Source: Micromussa lordhowensis (lineage: Eukaryota; Cnidaria; Anthozoa; Scleractinia; Lobophylliidae). Taken from it: a stretch of 64,000 nt of DNA. The notes under the pieces are model-generated. The model had not been told where the DNA came from and searched no databases. It was given only the letters and a program-made list of their open reading frames with translations. Both the position numbers and the translations under genes were made by a program. The stretch spans positions 28,427,098 to 28,491,097 of the forward strand of contig OZ026605.1 of the NCBI GenBank assembly GCA_964020085.1, read 5' to 3'. How positions within the stretch are numbered: position 1 is the stretch's first letter; the number at the start of each line of letters is the position of its first letter. Below, one piece after another: positions 13,161 to 23,122 of this stretch.

Positions 13161-14212
13161 TGGCAACCTATAGATTAGCATTTTCCTATGTCCTATGTCA
13201 GATGTCAAACTACTCCTTTTCTTTGAAAAACATGCTTATTTTTTTATTTATTTATTTAGCTTCGCCTAACTAGAATACAATATACATGAGTACATGAAAA
13301 TTATTGGGCAGGGAGACCACTACAGCCTAACCAATTACAGCTCTGTCAATGAGAGCTGCGGATATCGGAAACTCATTTTTTTTTTGCTGGATCTGAATAA
13401 ATAGAGCCTCAGTGTTTATTACATTTTCATCGTTTAATCTCTTTAATTAATTGTCATTGACAATTCTGATTCAGAACGACGACAGCCGACGAAATGATGT
13501 GAACCTCCATCACTGAACAGACAGTTTACTTTGAGGAGACAATGAAAAAAAAGAAAAATAAATACAAGTCAACTTAGCTATACTGTAGACATAATAAAGG
13601 TAAATATAAATAGAACAGGTCTATTCAATGGTGGGCTGACAAAACTTCATTTTCCTCGAAAGACACATTTGCCCTTTACCCAAGACAAAATGTTTTAAGA
13701 GCGTCGAAATCTTTCCTATATCTGAGGTTCAATATAGGCCAGTTTACGAGATTTCTTTTCCGATATTTTGAAAAAGATGCCTGAACTCAAATATACAATT
13801 TGTACGAGAAATTATTTGGAATGCCGCACAACTTTCGTTTTGTTTCCTAGAATATTTTTAGAGTATTCAAGATACATGACATACCCTTTCTCTGAACAAA
13901 TAGGGTGGATGTAGGTTTTCGGAAAACGTTCAAACAATGACGTCTTCATTATATTATCTGCACAATTTTTTTATGTCAGTTTTACTGGGAACCTTTGCCT
14001 CGATATAACATGCACAAATCGCTGAATAAACTGTCGAATTTATGCCTCATAATTGGCTAGTTAAATCCATTGCTGGACAAATGAAAGATGGCAGACTGAC
14101 AATATTAATCTTCAGTCGAGAAAACAAGTACCATGAGGCTTTGAGGCTTTGAGCACGCGATTTTCGTCACGAAAGTTGCTTAGCAACTCTGCGCCGTCGT
14201 AGCGTGACTAGT

Positions 14213-14576
14213 AGGGAGTTTAAGAAAACCACGACGGCAACGGCAACGTCGCTAAACAAAAGGACTAATGAGCAGAACAATGGCTTTGCACGTGCGTTAT
14301 AATTCTTGGTACATTTCTTTGCCGTCCTCTGCAAAACGACAACGTGAAATGACCAAATTCTGCGTTGTCTGGAGAACGTGAACGACGACGGCTAATTTTT
14401 TAAATTTATTTTCCGAGTTTAACGCTGTGTTCCATATTCAGTTTCGAGATAGTTTTGACAGTGATGAACAAACTAAATGACTTTAGAGTACCGCGAGATT
14501 CGTAGGTAAAATATAAATTCATTTTTTAATCGACGTTATCCTCGGCGTCGCCGTCGTGGTTTCACAAAAACACCCT
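14213..14576 (+). mobile_element. ACGACGGC MITE, copy 1
   Basis: Left end AGGGAGTTTAAGAAAACCAC plus GACGGCAACGG; right end GTCGCCGTCGTGGTTTCACA. About 30 bp of imperfect terminal inverted repeat surround a 300-bp non-coding body. Copy 2 lies inverted at 18050-19160. Confidence 0.75.
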
Positions 14577-15639
14577 GGTGTAAATGCCATCATCTCCTAA
14601 ATAAGATGCAAGTGAGTGCTCGCTCTAGTTTGTGATTGGATAAAAAGAAACGGAATTGAAACCCAGTGGTTAGTTTCATTTGACATAAACGATTCTTTTC
14701 TCCTAACTGTTCTGCTAACTTAATTTGATATCGAATTTCTATCAAAGGGAGACTATCTTGTAAAAGTCGGTGAGGGTTTCGATTGTCTATTCTTCTTTCA
14801 AAAAATGTTATTTTTATATGAATTGACATGTATTTCTTTTAATATAAGCTTTGACATTACAGCATGTTTATAAAAGTGATCCCTCGCCGAAATGCGAACT
14901 AACCTGTCATTGATCTTACAAGAAAAACAATACCATTACCAGCTGCCAAAGTATGTTAATTATCAGTTTGCCCCTGACTATCCACAAATGTGTTTTAATA
15001 ATATATCTTTTAATTGATGAAAAACTGTCCACTGACTTGACTTTTTATCATGAACAGAAAGACTCCATCACCGTAAGCTTCCACGATGAGAAGGCGCGAT
15101 AAACTACTTCCGACAGCCCTCATAAATGATGACTATTCAGCAAAGTGATTCGCAGTTCATTTACCGACTAACCTGCTGCGATCGTGTTGCGAAAGTATAC
15201 ACAAGGGCTTACCTCTCGCTGACAGGCAAAGAAGGCAGTGAAAATTTGTTCAACATTTAAACCCCAGGGGTCATTTTTCATTCATTTTAACAGATCATGA
15301 ACTGTATGTTCAAATAATGACCAATATAGTATTATTTGAACTGTTTTGCAAGTTGCAACAACATGCTGCCAGCATAAAGTTGAACTCATTTCTGCTTCGC
15401 GCAACACGCTGCACTTTCGAACGGTAATACGCGCACTAACGCGTTTTAACTGTCCTTGCATTACAAGATTCTGTTGCGCGAGAAACGTTTCAAGGAGAAT
15501 CTTGCCTGTCTTACATGGCATTAAGACAAGTTTTTCTTCTCATAAGCGAATTAAGGATGCAAACATGTGTCTCAGCAAAGATGCCATGTTTATGTTTACG
15601 AGCAAAATTTTAGAAAGCAGAAAACAAAATAACAAACAT

Positions 15640-15700
15640 TGCTCACCTCGTGAATGCCAAAAAGACAGCACAAGAGTGCAAAACATTTTAAAGTTGTCCC
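15640..15700 (-). other. possible secretory first exon
   Basis: On the minus strand an ATG in AAAATGT opens MFCTLVLSFWHSRG and reaches a strong donor GAG-GTGAGC. A second frame through the same donor (LLCCLFGIHE) is also hydrophobic and is part of a 129-codon open frame. Either could be a signal-peptide exon; no downstream partner was identified. Confidence 0.2.
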
Positions 15701-16492
15701 ATTGAAACGTCGAAAGTTCACTGCGTCCTCTGAGCTAGAAGGGAAGTCCAATGACGTAAAATGTACGACGTAAACGATGTAATATATCATATCATTCGCA
15801 CTATCGCCCTCCTGACTCTCGAGATAACATTTTAAATCACAAGAAAAAGCGTTCACTTTCAAATTGTGTTTAGGCCGGCTTTCTGGGATTACCAAATGAT
15901 GTTCTTGTAAGCAGCAGTGACAACAGTCTCCAGAATATTCAATAAACAATGAAATATTCATATCATCGATCAATTTAATATTCATTCATCAATATTCAAG
16001 CGAACACTTTTTTTCTTTTAACATATTCTTTCAACAACTTAACAACTCTTATATTAGTTTACAATCACCTAAGTACAGAATTAGTTTAAAGTTAGGAAAC
16101 ATTTCCACTGCGCATGACACCTGGTTGGCGGGGAACAGAAGACACGAAGCCTCCTTTCAATAAATAACGCATCTTACTCCATTAGTTTGACTATATAACT
16201 TAGAGTATTAATAATAATATTTAACCGAAGAGCACATATGGAAGTTTCGTTTAATTAAGTACTAGCATTGACTTTTCTAGAAGCACGATCTCGGTGGCAA
16301 ATCATTTTTTCCAAATTTAAGTGAATTGTTTATACCAGTTTAAATTAAATTAGCTGCACTTGACAGGTGCTACCATACTAAGTTAATGGTCGTTTCAGAG
16401 TAAGTAACCCTGAGGGTCTAGACACCAACAGACATAACTGTTAAATATCTTGTTCTATTTATAGACTTTCTAGATCCTCTCAACTTTTCAAG

Positions 16493-16669
16493 ATGGCATC
16501 CGTTGTGGATATCAAAATCCCCACCCACATGCGCTTTACGAAGTCTAATTCCCCTGGGTTCCCCGACCCTCCCATCCTGGGGCAAACCATTGATAGGTGC
16601 ATTAAATTTATTCCATCTAAGTTCTATCTTGTGTGCTGCAAAGCGTTTAGTGCTCTCATTAAAACTTAA
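16493..16669 (+). CDS. 58-codon small ORF, unrecognised
   Basis: Starts at AAGATGGCATCC, a strong initiation context, and reads MASVVDIKIPTHMRFTKSNS, then SPGFPDPPILGQTIDRC, to a TAA at 16667. Composition is protein-like, but no family is recognised and no splice-linked exon was found. A minus-strand frame of 131 codons overlaps it, so strand choice is uncertain. Confidence 0.25.
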   Translation: MASVVDIKIPTHMRFTKSNSPGFPDPPILGQTIDRCIKFIPSKFYLVCCKAFSALIKT

Positions 16670-17185
16670 TGGTATTGCCAAGCAGAAAAGTTTTTTCTCA
16701 GATTTGAAACTTCGTATAGCTTTGTGACTTACCGTCCACATTCGTGGCTTGATATACTCAGCAGCGTTACACCAGATGTGATAGCGGTGTGATGGCGTCA
16801 CGATAATTGACAAGTCGCTTTTCGCAAATCGAATTTACCGATATGTTTCTTTATCTTTTGACAGGATGCATCATGAGACTGCTTGATAAAGACTTTTGTG
16901 AAACTCTGATTGAGTTGCAATGAAAAACCTGGATCTACTATTTTTATGCCGCGGTCGCGTGACCCGGCCTCGTGTGTGGTGTCACATGAAGTGATACTTT
17001 CCGTGAGGAGGAAGAGGACCAAGGCCAGAACGCGCTAGTTTCCTGTCCAAACGTGGGTTTTATGTGTGTACTAGCGTCACTGTGCTTTGGAAAATCACTT
17101 GCTCTATGGGAAAGGCGAGTTTCTGTCTGTTACAGAGACTTGTGTACAAAGCTAAAGTTCTCTATCACGATAAACTAGTCCAGTC

Positions 17186-17357
17186 GTAGTCAATCGATAA
17201 ACCGATATTGATCGATAATAATCGATGTTAATCGAATATTGACATCGATTGCCGATAGCAATCGATGAAGGAAAAAGTTGTGAGTTATCGATTATTATTG
17301 ATTACCGATAGCGATTGATTCATCGATTGGTATGGATTATTATCGATTGTTTATCGG
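17186..17357 (+). repeat. ATCGAT-rich dispersed repeat, copy 1
   Basis: Same start GTAGTCAATCGATAAACCGA as copy 2 and the same orientation. Many ATCGAT palindromes are present and the right end TATCGATTGTTTATCGG loosely mirrors the left end. Copies 2.45 kb apart in direct orientation suggest a mobile or duplicated unit. Confidence 0.75.
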
Positions 17358-18049
17358 AAATTATTTTACAAACTACACTGATAAAATGTTTGACAACATT
17401 TGTTTGTAATGGTTTATTGAGTCATTTAATCATACCCTGACAAATTAAAAAAGCAAGTGACACACTCGAACACCAACCCACGGTCTGCCAGTACCTAACG
17501 CATGCGCACAGCCATATCACCCGGGCAGTGGCAGCCATGGACAGCTGCTTCAGCCTTTCTGGGCTTCATCAGCATGGCATACATGTAGCTGTCGGGCAGA
17601 AATAGGACTTTAAAGCACTAGGTAGTCTGCCTATACAGCCTATACTACTGAGAATGATGACGATGGATCCGAAATGACTTCGAATTCGATATGGTAGCTC
17701 TAAAATTTACTCTGTAAATATGTTACTATGTAACAGAGGTAAAGTCGAAAAGCAAAAGATGCTTATTCAAATTACACGAGGGCCGTGAAGCTGTGAAGCG
17801 TTCTCCAAGGAAACCAATTTTGATGTAATGAAATTCAGACGTAAACTGGACTTTTCTTGAACGACACACCGGCCGTGTCTCAGAGAACAAGGTTTACAGA
17901 ATTGAAAGCTGTCAGGAAACTTGGACCACCCTAAAATACAACAGCAGATTTCAATAATTTAGAAATATTTCGAAAATGAAAGTCAACGCCGCACATTACA
18001 CTCTACCCATGCGTTCCATTTTCATTGAATTACAATAAGGACCTTAAGC

Positions 18050-19160
18050 AATGACGACAGCGGCGCCAAGGACGACGCCTAGAAAAAATAAATTCATATT
18101 TTACCGTCGAATTTCGCAGATGCCTAGATCTGTTCAGTATCGGTCTTAGAAATTGCACGAGCTTTATATATAATGCCAGCATTCAATTCCAAAAGAAAAT
18201 ACGAAAAATTAGCTTCCGTTGTTCACGTTCTCCAAGATACGCAGAACTTGGTTATTTTATATTGTTGTTTTGCAGAGGACGGCGTTGGCCGAACACAGTT
18301 TTCAAGTGCCTATGTCTAATTCACCATAACTTTTAAACTATTTATGCTTTGGCGCCCATTTTTTTGCAAGAGTCAAGGCTGATTACAGAAGTATTTATTC
18401 TCACATTTTGACTAGGGTGTGTGCTGTTGCCATGGCAATGGGGCTGGTTAAAAACAAGGCTTAAATAATGGTTTTTGTTTATTTAAAAAGGATCCAGTCG
18501 TTAGATTGTTTTTATATTTGGCACTCTAAGAATTGATATTAAATCCCTTCTGTCAACACGGTTCTAATAAAATTTTGACATAGGCGATTTTCGTAATTCG
18601 CCGTTAATCGTTTTATGTATTATTAAAAATCCCCTATGTCAAAATTCAGAGTGTTTTGATAGATCATTCACGTGGTCTCTGATCTATTTTTCTGCCAAAT
18701 TTCTTGAAATTCTAACGACTGGATCGTTAGAACTCGGCATGTTTCTGCTAAAGCAATCGGTCTCAATTTTTCGAGCAAATGCGCATGCGTTGCATTTAAC
18801 TGGGTTCTTTTCGGTAACAAACAAAACCTGAAAATTGCTGGGTTCTTTGCATCGTCACCTTTTCTAGCATATCTGTAATAAAAGACTAAAGCCATCAATA
18901 CACTGCGTTCAATTATAGAGAAAATTAACACAGATAGTGCGGGTGTTGAGTAAATAAAATGATCGCTCTACTGACGGCATGTTTGTGAAATCCTTGTGCA
19001 CGTGTTAAATATTGCATCAGCAAAAGCACGTGCGAAAACTGTGTTCGGCCACCTTAAAGATTTATAACGCACGTGCACAGCTATTGTTCTGCTCATGAAA
19101 CCTTTTGTTTCATGGCGTTCTCGTTGCCACCGAGGCTTGCTTAAGGCTCGTAATATTTAG
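18050..19160 (-). mobile_element. ACGACGGC MITE, copy 2, split by another transposon
   Basis: The order of motifs AATAAATTCATATTTTACCG, GTTCACGTTCTCCAAGA, TTTTGCAGAGGACGGC and, beyond the insertion, TTATAACGCACGTGCA matches the reverse complement of the copy at 14213-14576. Between them sits the 766-bp element at 18286-19051. Confidence 0.7.
18286..19051. mobile_element. 766-bp DNA element nested in a MITE
   Basis: Terminal inverted repeats TGGCCGAACACAGTTTTC and GAAAACTGTGTTCGGCCA. It interrupts the MITE copy 18050-19160 at a point where the intact copy has AAAGAAATGTACC. Inside are a palindrome (TTTTGACATAGGCGATTTT / CCCCTATGTCAAAA) and the X-box-like GTTGCCATGGCAAT near 18428. No transposase was seen and the target duplication is unclear. 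Confidence 0.7.
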
Positions 19161-19215
19161 AGAGGAAGCCACATCTACGTTAGCTGGTTTTCATGTGCGT
19201 CCTATCATGCGGTCG

Positions 19216-19456
19216 AATAGACCATTTTACAGTTGTTGGCAAAGTGACCTGGCCTCTGACTGGCAGCGAGGCTGGAGTTGACCTTGTTTTGATACAGACC
19301 TCTCTGCTTTTATTGTGCAAATCAAGTTGTTCTCATGCTAACTAGTTGACATTTACATGAGAAAAGCTTGAAGGTCTGTATCAAAGCAAGGTCACCTCCA
19401 GCCACGCTTGCATTCATGGCCAGGTAACTAAGCACACAACTGTAAAATGCCCTATT
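19216..19456. mobile_element. inverted-repeat MITE
   Basis: AATAGACCATTTTACAGTTG at the left is matched by CAACTGTAAAATGCCCTATT at the right. Inner segments (GGTCTGTATCAAAGCAAGGT / its inverse) extend the arms to about 95 bp around a loop of about 60 bp. The AATAGRCCA start is shared with the MITEs at 12989, 57177 and 60490. Confidence 0.7.
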
Positions 19457-19590
19457 GGAATTTGGAGTGTTGGTTTTTGTGGAGGGCGGAAAACTGGAGA
19501 ACCCGGAGAAAAACCCTCGGAGCAAGGCGAGAACCAACAACAAACTCAATGACATATGCTAGTGGTGGTCACAATGAACAGCCGCCTATC
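19457..19590 (+). repeat. dispersed repeat fragment, family unknown
   Basis: GGAAAACTGGAGAACCCGGA and GAGAACCAACAACAAACTCA resemble a sequence I associate with scattered anthozoan repeats. No ends can be seen, so this is a tentative label. Confidence 0.3.
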
Positions 19591-19640
19591 CGATCTCACC
19601 ACTTTCAAGATTTAGTACAAAAAAGTGTTGTTCTGACGGC

Positions 19641-19786
19641 GTAGTCAATCGATAAACCGATAATCGATATTAATAGAATATTGACATCGATTGCCGATAG
19701 CAATCGATGAAGAAAAAAGTTGTGAGTTATCGATTGTTATCGATTACCGATAGCAATCGATAGCGATTGATTATTATCAATTGATT
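19641..19786 (+). repeat. ATCGAT-rich dispersed repeat, copy 2
   Basis: Begins GTAGTCAATCGATAAACCGA and shares GACATCGATTGCCGATAGCA and AAAAGTTGTGAGTTATCGAT with copy 1 at 17186-17357. Units are built from ATCGAT and its variants. Confidence 0.75.
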
Positions 19787-20337
19787 GCTGCGCGGCCGTC
19801 CGATTTATTATCACTTGTATGATTACAGACCGAATTGGACCCCACTCAGCCCTATTACCATAAAATACAGGCACCATATAGTGTAAAAATAACGTAGCGA
19901 AACATAATAGATATAATTTAATCAGAGCTGACGCGGTCATTTAGCCAGGTCTAATGTGTTGGTGGCTTTTACTGCTAACGGTAAATTCATTTTCCTTACG
20001 GTTAGCAGAAATCTTAGAAATTAATTACCATTGTTTTAAAAAGTTATAGATTAACTTTCACTGTTTAAAACAGTTAAAAAAGTATTTTGCTTACTGTAAA
20101 ACATAACATTCCAGGACGGAGAAAGGTGTTGTTATAAGAATTGTAAACTAATATACTTACAAGCCACAAGACAAGACGCAAAAAAGTCTTGTCAAGAGAT
20201 CTTAACACTGTCATTTTCGTGGCTAAAATATTTTTACGGTTAACATTTTTTACGGTTGAAATTTACCAATTTTTATGCCTAACCACTAACGCTTAAATTT
20301 TTGGCTCGTTTTACAACTAACGGTTAACCCATTGAGA

Positions 20338-20376
20338 TTAAGGGTTAGGTTAGGGTTAGGTTTTAGGGTAAGGGTA
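20338..20376 (+). repeat. short telomere-like tract
   Basis: TTAAGGGTTAGGTTAGGGTT is followed by further TTAGG, TTTTAGGG and TAAGGG units. Cnidarian telomeres are TTAGGG. The run is only about six imperfect units, so it could be an interstitial remnant or chance drift of the adjoining GGTTAAC-rich sequence. Confidence 0.5.
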
Positions 20377-20629
20377 GTCGCCTAGGGAATGTTTTCAGTG
20401 CAACTAATTGAGCCGGCTCACTTGGAACTAAGCTGACCAATCAGAACGATAACTGAAAAAAACCTGTATGAAGTAGTATTCAACCATCTGGAGTTATGAT
20501 TTACATTAGACTAAGTAATGAAATGAAAATTCATATCAAAACAAACTCTGCAAAACTGCAAACCTGCACTAGTTCAAAATGTCCCAACAAAAAGATTACC
20601 AGTCACGTCACATCACACTAGGATTCTTT

Positions 20630-21068
20630 TAGCCTATTCCAGGCTCTCGGTAGTTGGGGACGAGCGAAAACGAGGGAGAAAAAAAACGAGGGAGGACTAA
20701 GGCGAGGAGCGGCGGGAGAGCCTGTAAGACATTTCTTTAACGACCCTCTTCTGGTATAGCAGGAGCTGCTATACCCTCTGATTGGTCAATTTTGACAGTA
20801 CTGTCAACACTCCGGCGGTTACCTCATATCTTGTCAATCAGGCCGCGCTCGCCATCTTTCTGATTGACAAAATATGAGGTAACCGCCGGAGTGTTGACAG
20901 TACTGTCAAAATTAACCAATCAGAGGGTATAGCAGCTCCTGCTATACCAGAAGAGGGTCGTTAAAGAAAGTCTTACAGGCTCTCCCGCCGCTCCTCGCCT
21001 TAGTCCTCCCTCGTTTTTTCTCGCTCGTTTTCGCTCGTCCCCAACTACCGAGAGCCTGGAACAGGCTA
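20630..21068. mobile_element. Mutator-like foldback element, 439 bp
   Basis: Two arms of roughly 205 bp, nearly perfect inverted copies, flank a short GC-rich spacer. Ends read TAGCCTATTCCAGGC and GCCTGGAACAGGCTA. Flanks GGATTCTTT (20621-20629) and GGATTCTTC (21069-21077) make a 9-bp duplication with one mismatch. The same TAGCCTR start and 9-bp duplication occur in the larger element at 44792. Confidence 0.85.
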
Positions 21069-21083
21069 GGATTCTTCTAGAAA

Positions 21084-21317
21084 ATGGCAGCACTTTTCCG
21101 AAGGTTTAGTCGAGGAGTCAGAAAGGACAGATGAAATAGAGTTTCTAGCCTGAAGAACATACTGGAAGAAAGAAAACCAAATACAGCAGGCATAAAAAGA
21201 GTTCAAAGCATTGATCGCTTTCATTTCACTGGCGAAAATAATTCTGATGCTTCACCCAAAAATAGAGCATGGACAGATCCAACAAACACGTCTGATGTCA
21301 GCGACAAGATTGGATGA
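21084..21317 (+). pseudogene. coding-like frame broken by one TGA, unrecognised
   Basis: From an ATG in good context (AAAATGG) the frame reads MAALFRRFSRGVRKDR, a TGA at 21132, then 60 sense codons including SSLKNILEERKPNTAGIKRV and ending at TGA 21315. The composition of the second part looks protein-like. I recognise no family. It may be a decayed exon or a chance frame. It begins directly after the Mutator-like foldback. Confidence 0.3.
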
Positions 21318-22367
21318 AAGATTGGCAGGTAGGGTGAAAAGTTCATTTTGGAGCAATAATCAAGCTTGGATTTTATAGACAGATGCTAACGTCGAGCACA
21401 GGCAAGGGGAGAAAGTCCTTTTGTTCCCGATGGCTTTACATTGGACCAAAACTCCGATTTAAATCGGGTCATTTTCAGTGTTGGATGCAGCAACATTTTC
21501 GAGTCAGTTCCCAGACTAGAGCACAGCCTTGGGACAATTAATCGTGACGTGCCCTTTCAATATTCAGAACCAATGTGTTTGTAGCTCCATCAGAAACTGT
21601 ATCGTTATGCTAATGAGGTAAATATTGTGAACAAAGATTCTCTAAGTTTCAAGGCACAGGAAGAGACACCACCCTCAGGAAAAAAACGTCACTTTGACTA
21701 CTTTCAAAGCTCACTAAAAATCAAAGCAAATGAATTTCATCTCACTACACTTTCCAGTTCAAAGAACATTTTTATTGTCATTTAAGACGAGCTGAACTGT
21801 TAAATTCTATGTAAATGTTTACGTTAGTTTTTTTCCTTCAAGTTTTAAAAATCATACTATGCTTATATCTCCTATTGTTAAACGTTCAAACACGGACGGC
21901 AAACTAATTGATAAGCCGTTGAATGCTTACGAATGAACAAAATTCACCATAACGTTCTAAAAAGGTATACATTTGCTTGTTTATTTACGTACCGAAAAAA
22001 ACCTAATGACAAGTAGGGATTAATACTCTTCTACTCACGTTTACCAAAAACTCAATTGTACGCTAAATATAATTTCACCTATATTGCGGTTTCGTTCAGT
22101 AACAGCTGCGCTATGGGCAACTTGAATCGCTTTACAGTTGCTGCTCCACCCACTAAATACAAGCTATGTACATATATGGTTACCATTCCCTCACTGAATC
22201 GCTGACGCAGCGACGCCTGGGAAGTGATTGGACTTAAAAGCTCAGAGTGTAAAATGATTGGCTACCTTGTTTTCAAATATTTACAGAGTTTACACTGTAT
22301 AGAGACGTCGAATTGGGTACCAGCGCTGTTAGACAGCGCTGAAATTCAAAGATATGTATAACTATCT
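21318..22367. other. no gene recognised
   Basis: Intergenic stretch below the receptor's 3' end. No repeat ends or frames worth annotating. Confidence 0.5.
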
Positions 22368-22373
22368 TTTATT
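22368..22373 (-). terminator. candidate poly(A) signal of the guanylate cyclase gene
   Basis: The minus strand reads AATAAA here, about 480 bp below the stop codon, with no earlier perfect AATAAA in between that I could find. It implies a 3' UTR of roughly 500 nt that includes the minisatellite at 22548-22785. Confidence 0.45.
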
Positions 22374-22547
22374 GCAAATGTCTACAACGATATGGAAATT
22401 GAGAGACCAAGTTGGCCTTTCTGGTCGAATAGCACTATAAGTTCTTTGTTTCTAACAATTCTGTAAACACTTTCTATTTTTCGTAATCCAGCTACAAATG
22501 GGAAGCGTTTGTGTAAACAAGAAAGATCTCGCCGGCGACAACCCGCG

Positions 22548-22785
22548 TATTTCCGTGAAATCCCGAATAAACATCTCAAGCATTTCGTAAAGATCTCGCG
22601 CATTTCCGAAATATGCTCAGCTATTCCGAGACTTCTCGAGGACTCCGAAACATCTCCGGTGCTTCAAAAACTTCCCGAGCAATTCAGAGTTAACTCGAGC
22701 ATTTCCGAGGCACCTCGACTACTTCCGAGCCATTCCGAAACACCTCGAGTATTTCCACTATAATCCGAGTATTCCCTCGCCTCTG
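22548..22785 (-). repeat. degenerate 20-bp minisatellite in the receptor 3' UTR
   Basis: About eleven units close to CATTTCCGAAACATCTCGAG (plus strand) run head to tail; four blocks between 22581 and 22660 are exactly 20 bp. One unit (22720-22730) is cut to 11 bp and two are 19 bp. Because 20 is not a multiple of three, the open frame over it is not evidence of coding. Many units carry CTCGAG- or TTCCGA-like cores. It lies between the stop codon and the candidate poly(A) signal. Confidence 0.8.
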
Positions 22786-22852
22786 TCGATATCTAATCGA
22801 TAACACAACATGCAAAGAAATCGCGAATCAGCGCTGTCTAAACGAGCAACAG

Positions 22853-23122
22853 TCATACAGTCGTCTGGTTTAGCAAAGCCGCCGACTCTCCGTCTGTCTT
22901 GTGCCATGATTTCTTTGTCGGGCTGGGAGAATTTCCCTTTATTGAGCGTCGTAAGGAATCGGTTCTTTTCAGATTAAGCGAGCTGTTGGAGCCGAAGTTA
23001 TGGCCGGGAGCGTTGAGATAGTTCATAAACGGTTGCCCGTTAGGGTGAAGAAACTTGTTTACTTTGCAGCTCGGGCGCTTGACAGCGCTTATTAGCCAGT
23101 ATGTTTTGCACGTGCCTTTACC
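22853..23122 (-). CDS. guanylate cyclase exon 23: last cyclase strand, long tail and stop
   Basis: Codes residues 1071-1159 and TGA at 22853-22855. [10 protein letters not shown] completes the conserved KGKG..TYWL end of the catalytic domain. The following 79-residue tail is polar, with basic-Ser clusters ([18 protein letters not shown]) that could be phosphorylated, and ends NQTTV. Thr-X-Val-COOH fits a class I PDZ ligand. The tail has no resemblance that I recognise. The acceptor CTTTACAG lies at 23123-23130. Confidence 0.93.
   Translation of the reverse strand, partial: GKGTCKTYWLISAVKRPSCKVNKFLHPNGQPFMNYLNAPGHNFGSNSSLNLKRTDSLRRSIKGNSPSPTKKSWHKTDGESAALLNQTTV

Noticed and set aside
17186..19786. 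CRISPR-like or bacterial repeat array
   Set aside because: Only two units with internal palindromes; the genome is eukaryotic by its introns.
22509..22763. 84-codon frame over the minisatellite
   Set aside because: The unit is 20 bp, so the peptide changes frame every repeat; the region is 3' UTR on the other strand.
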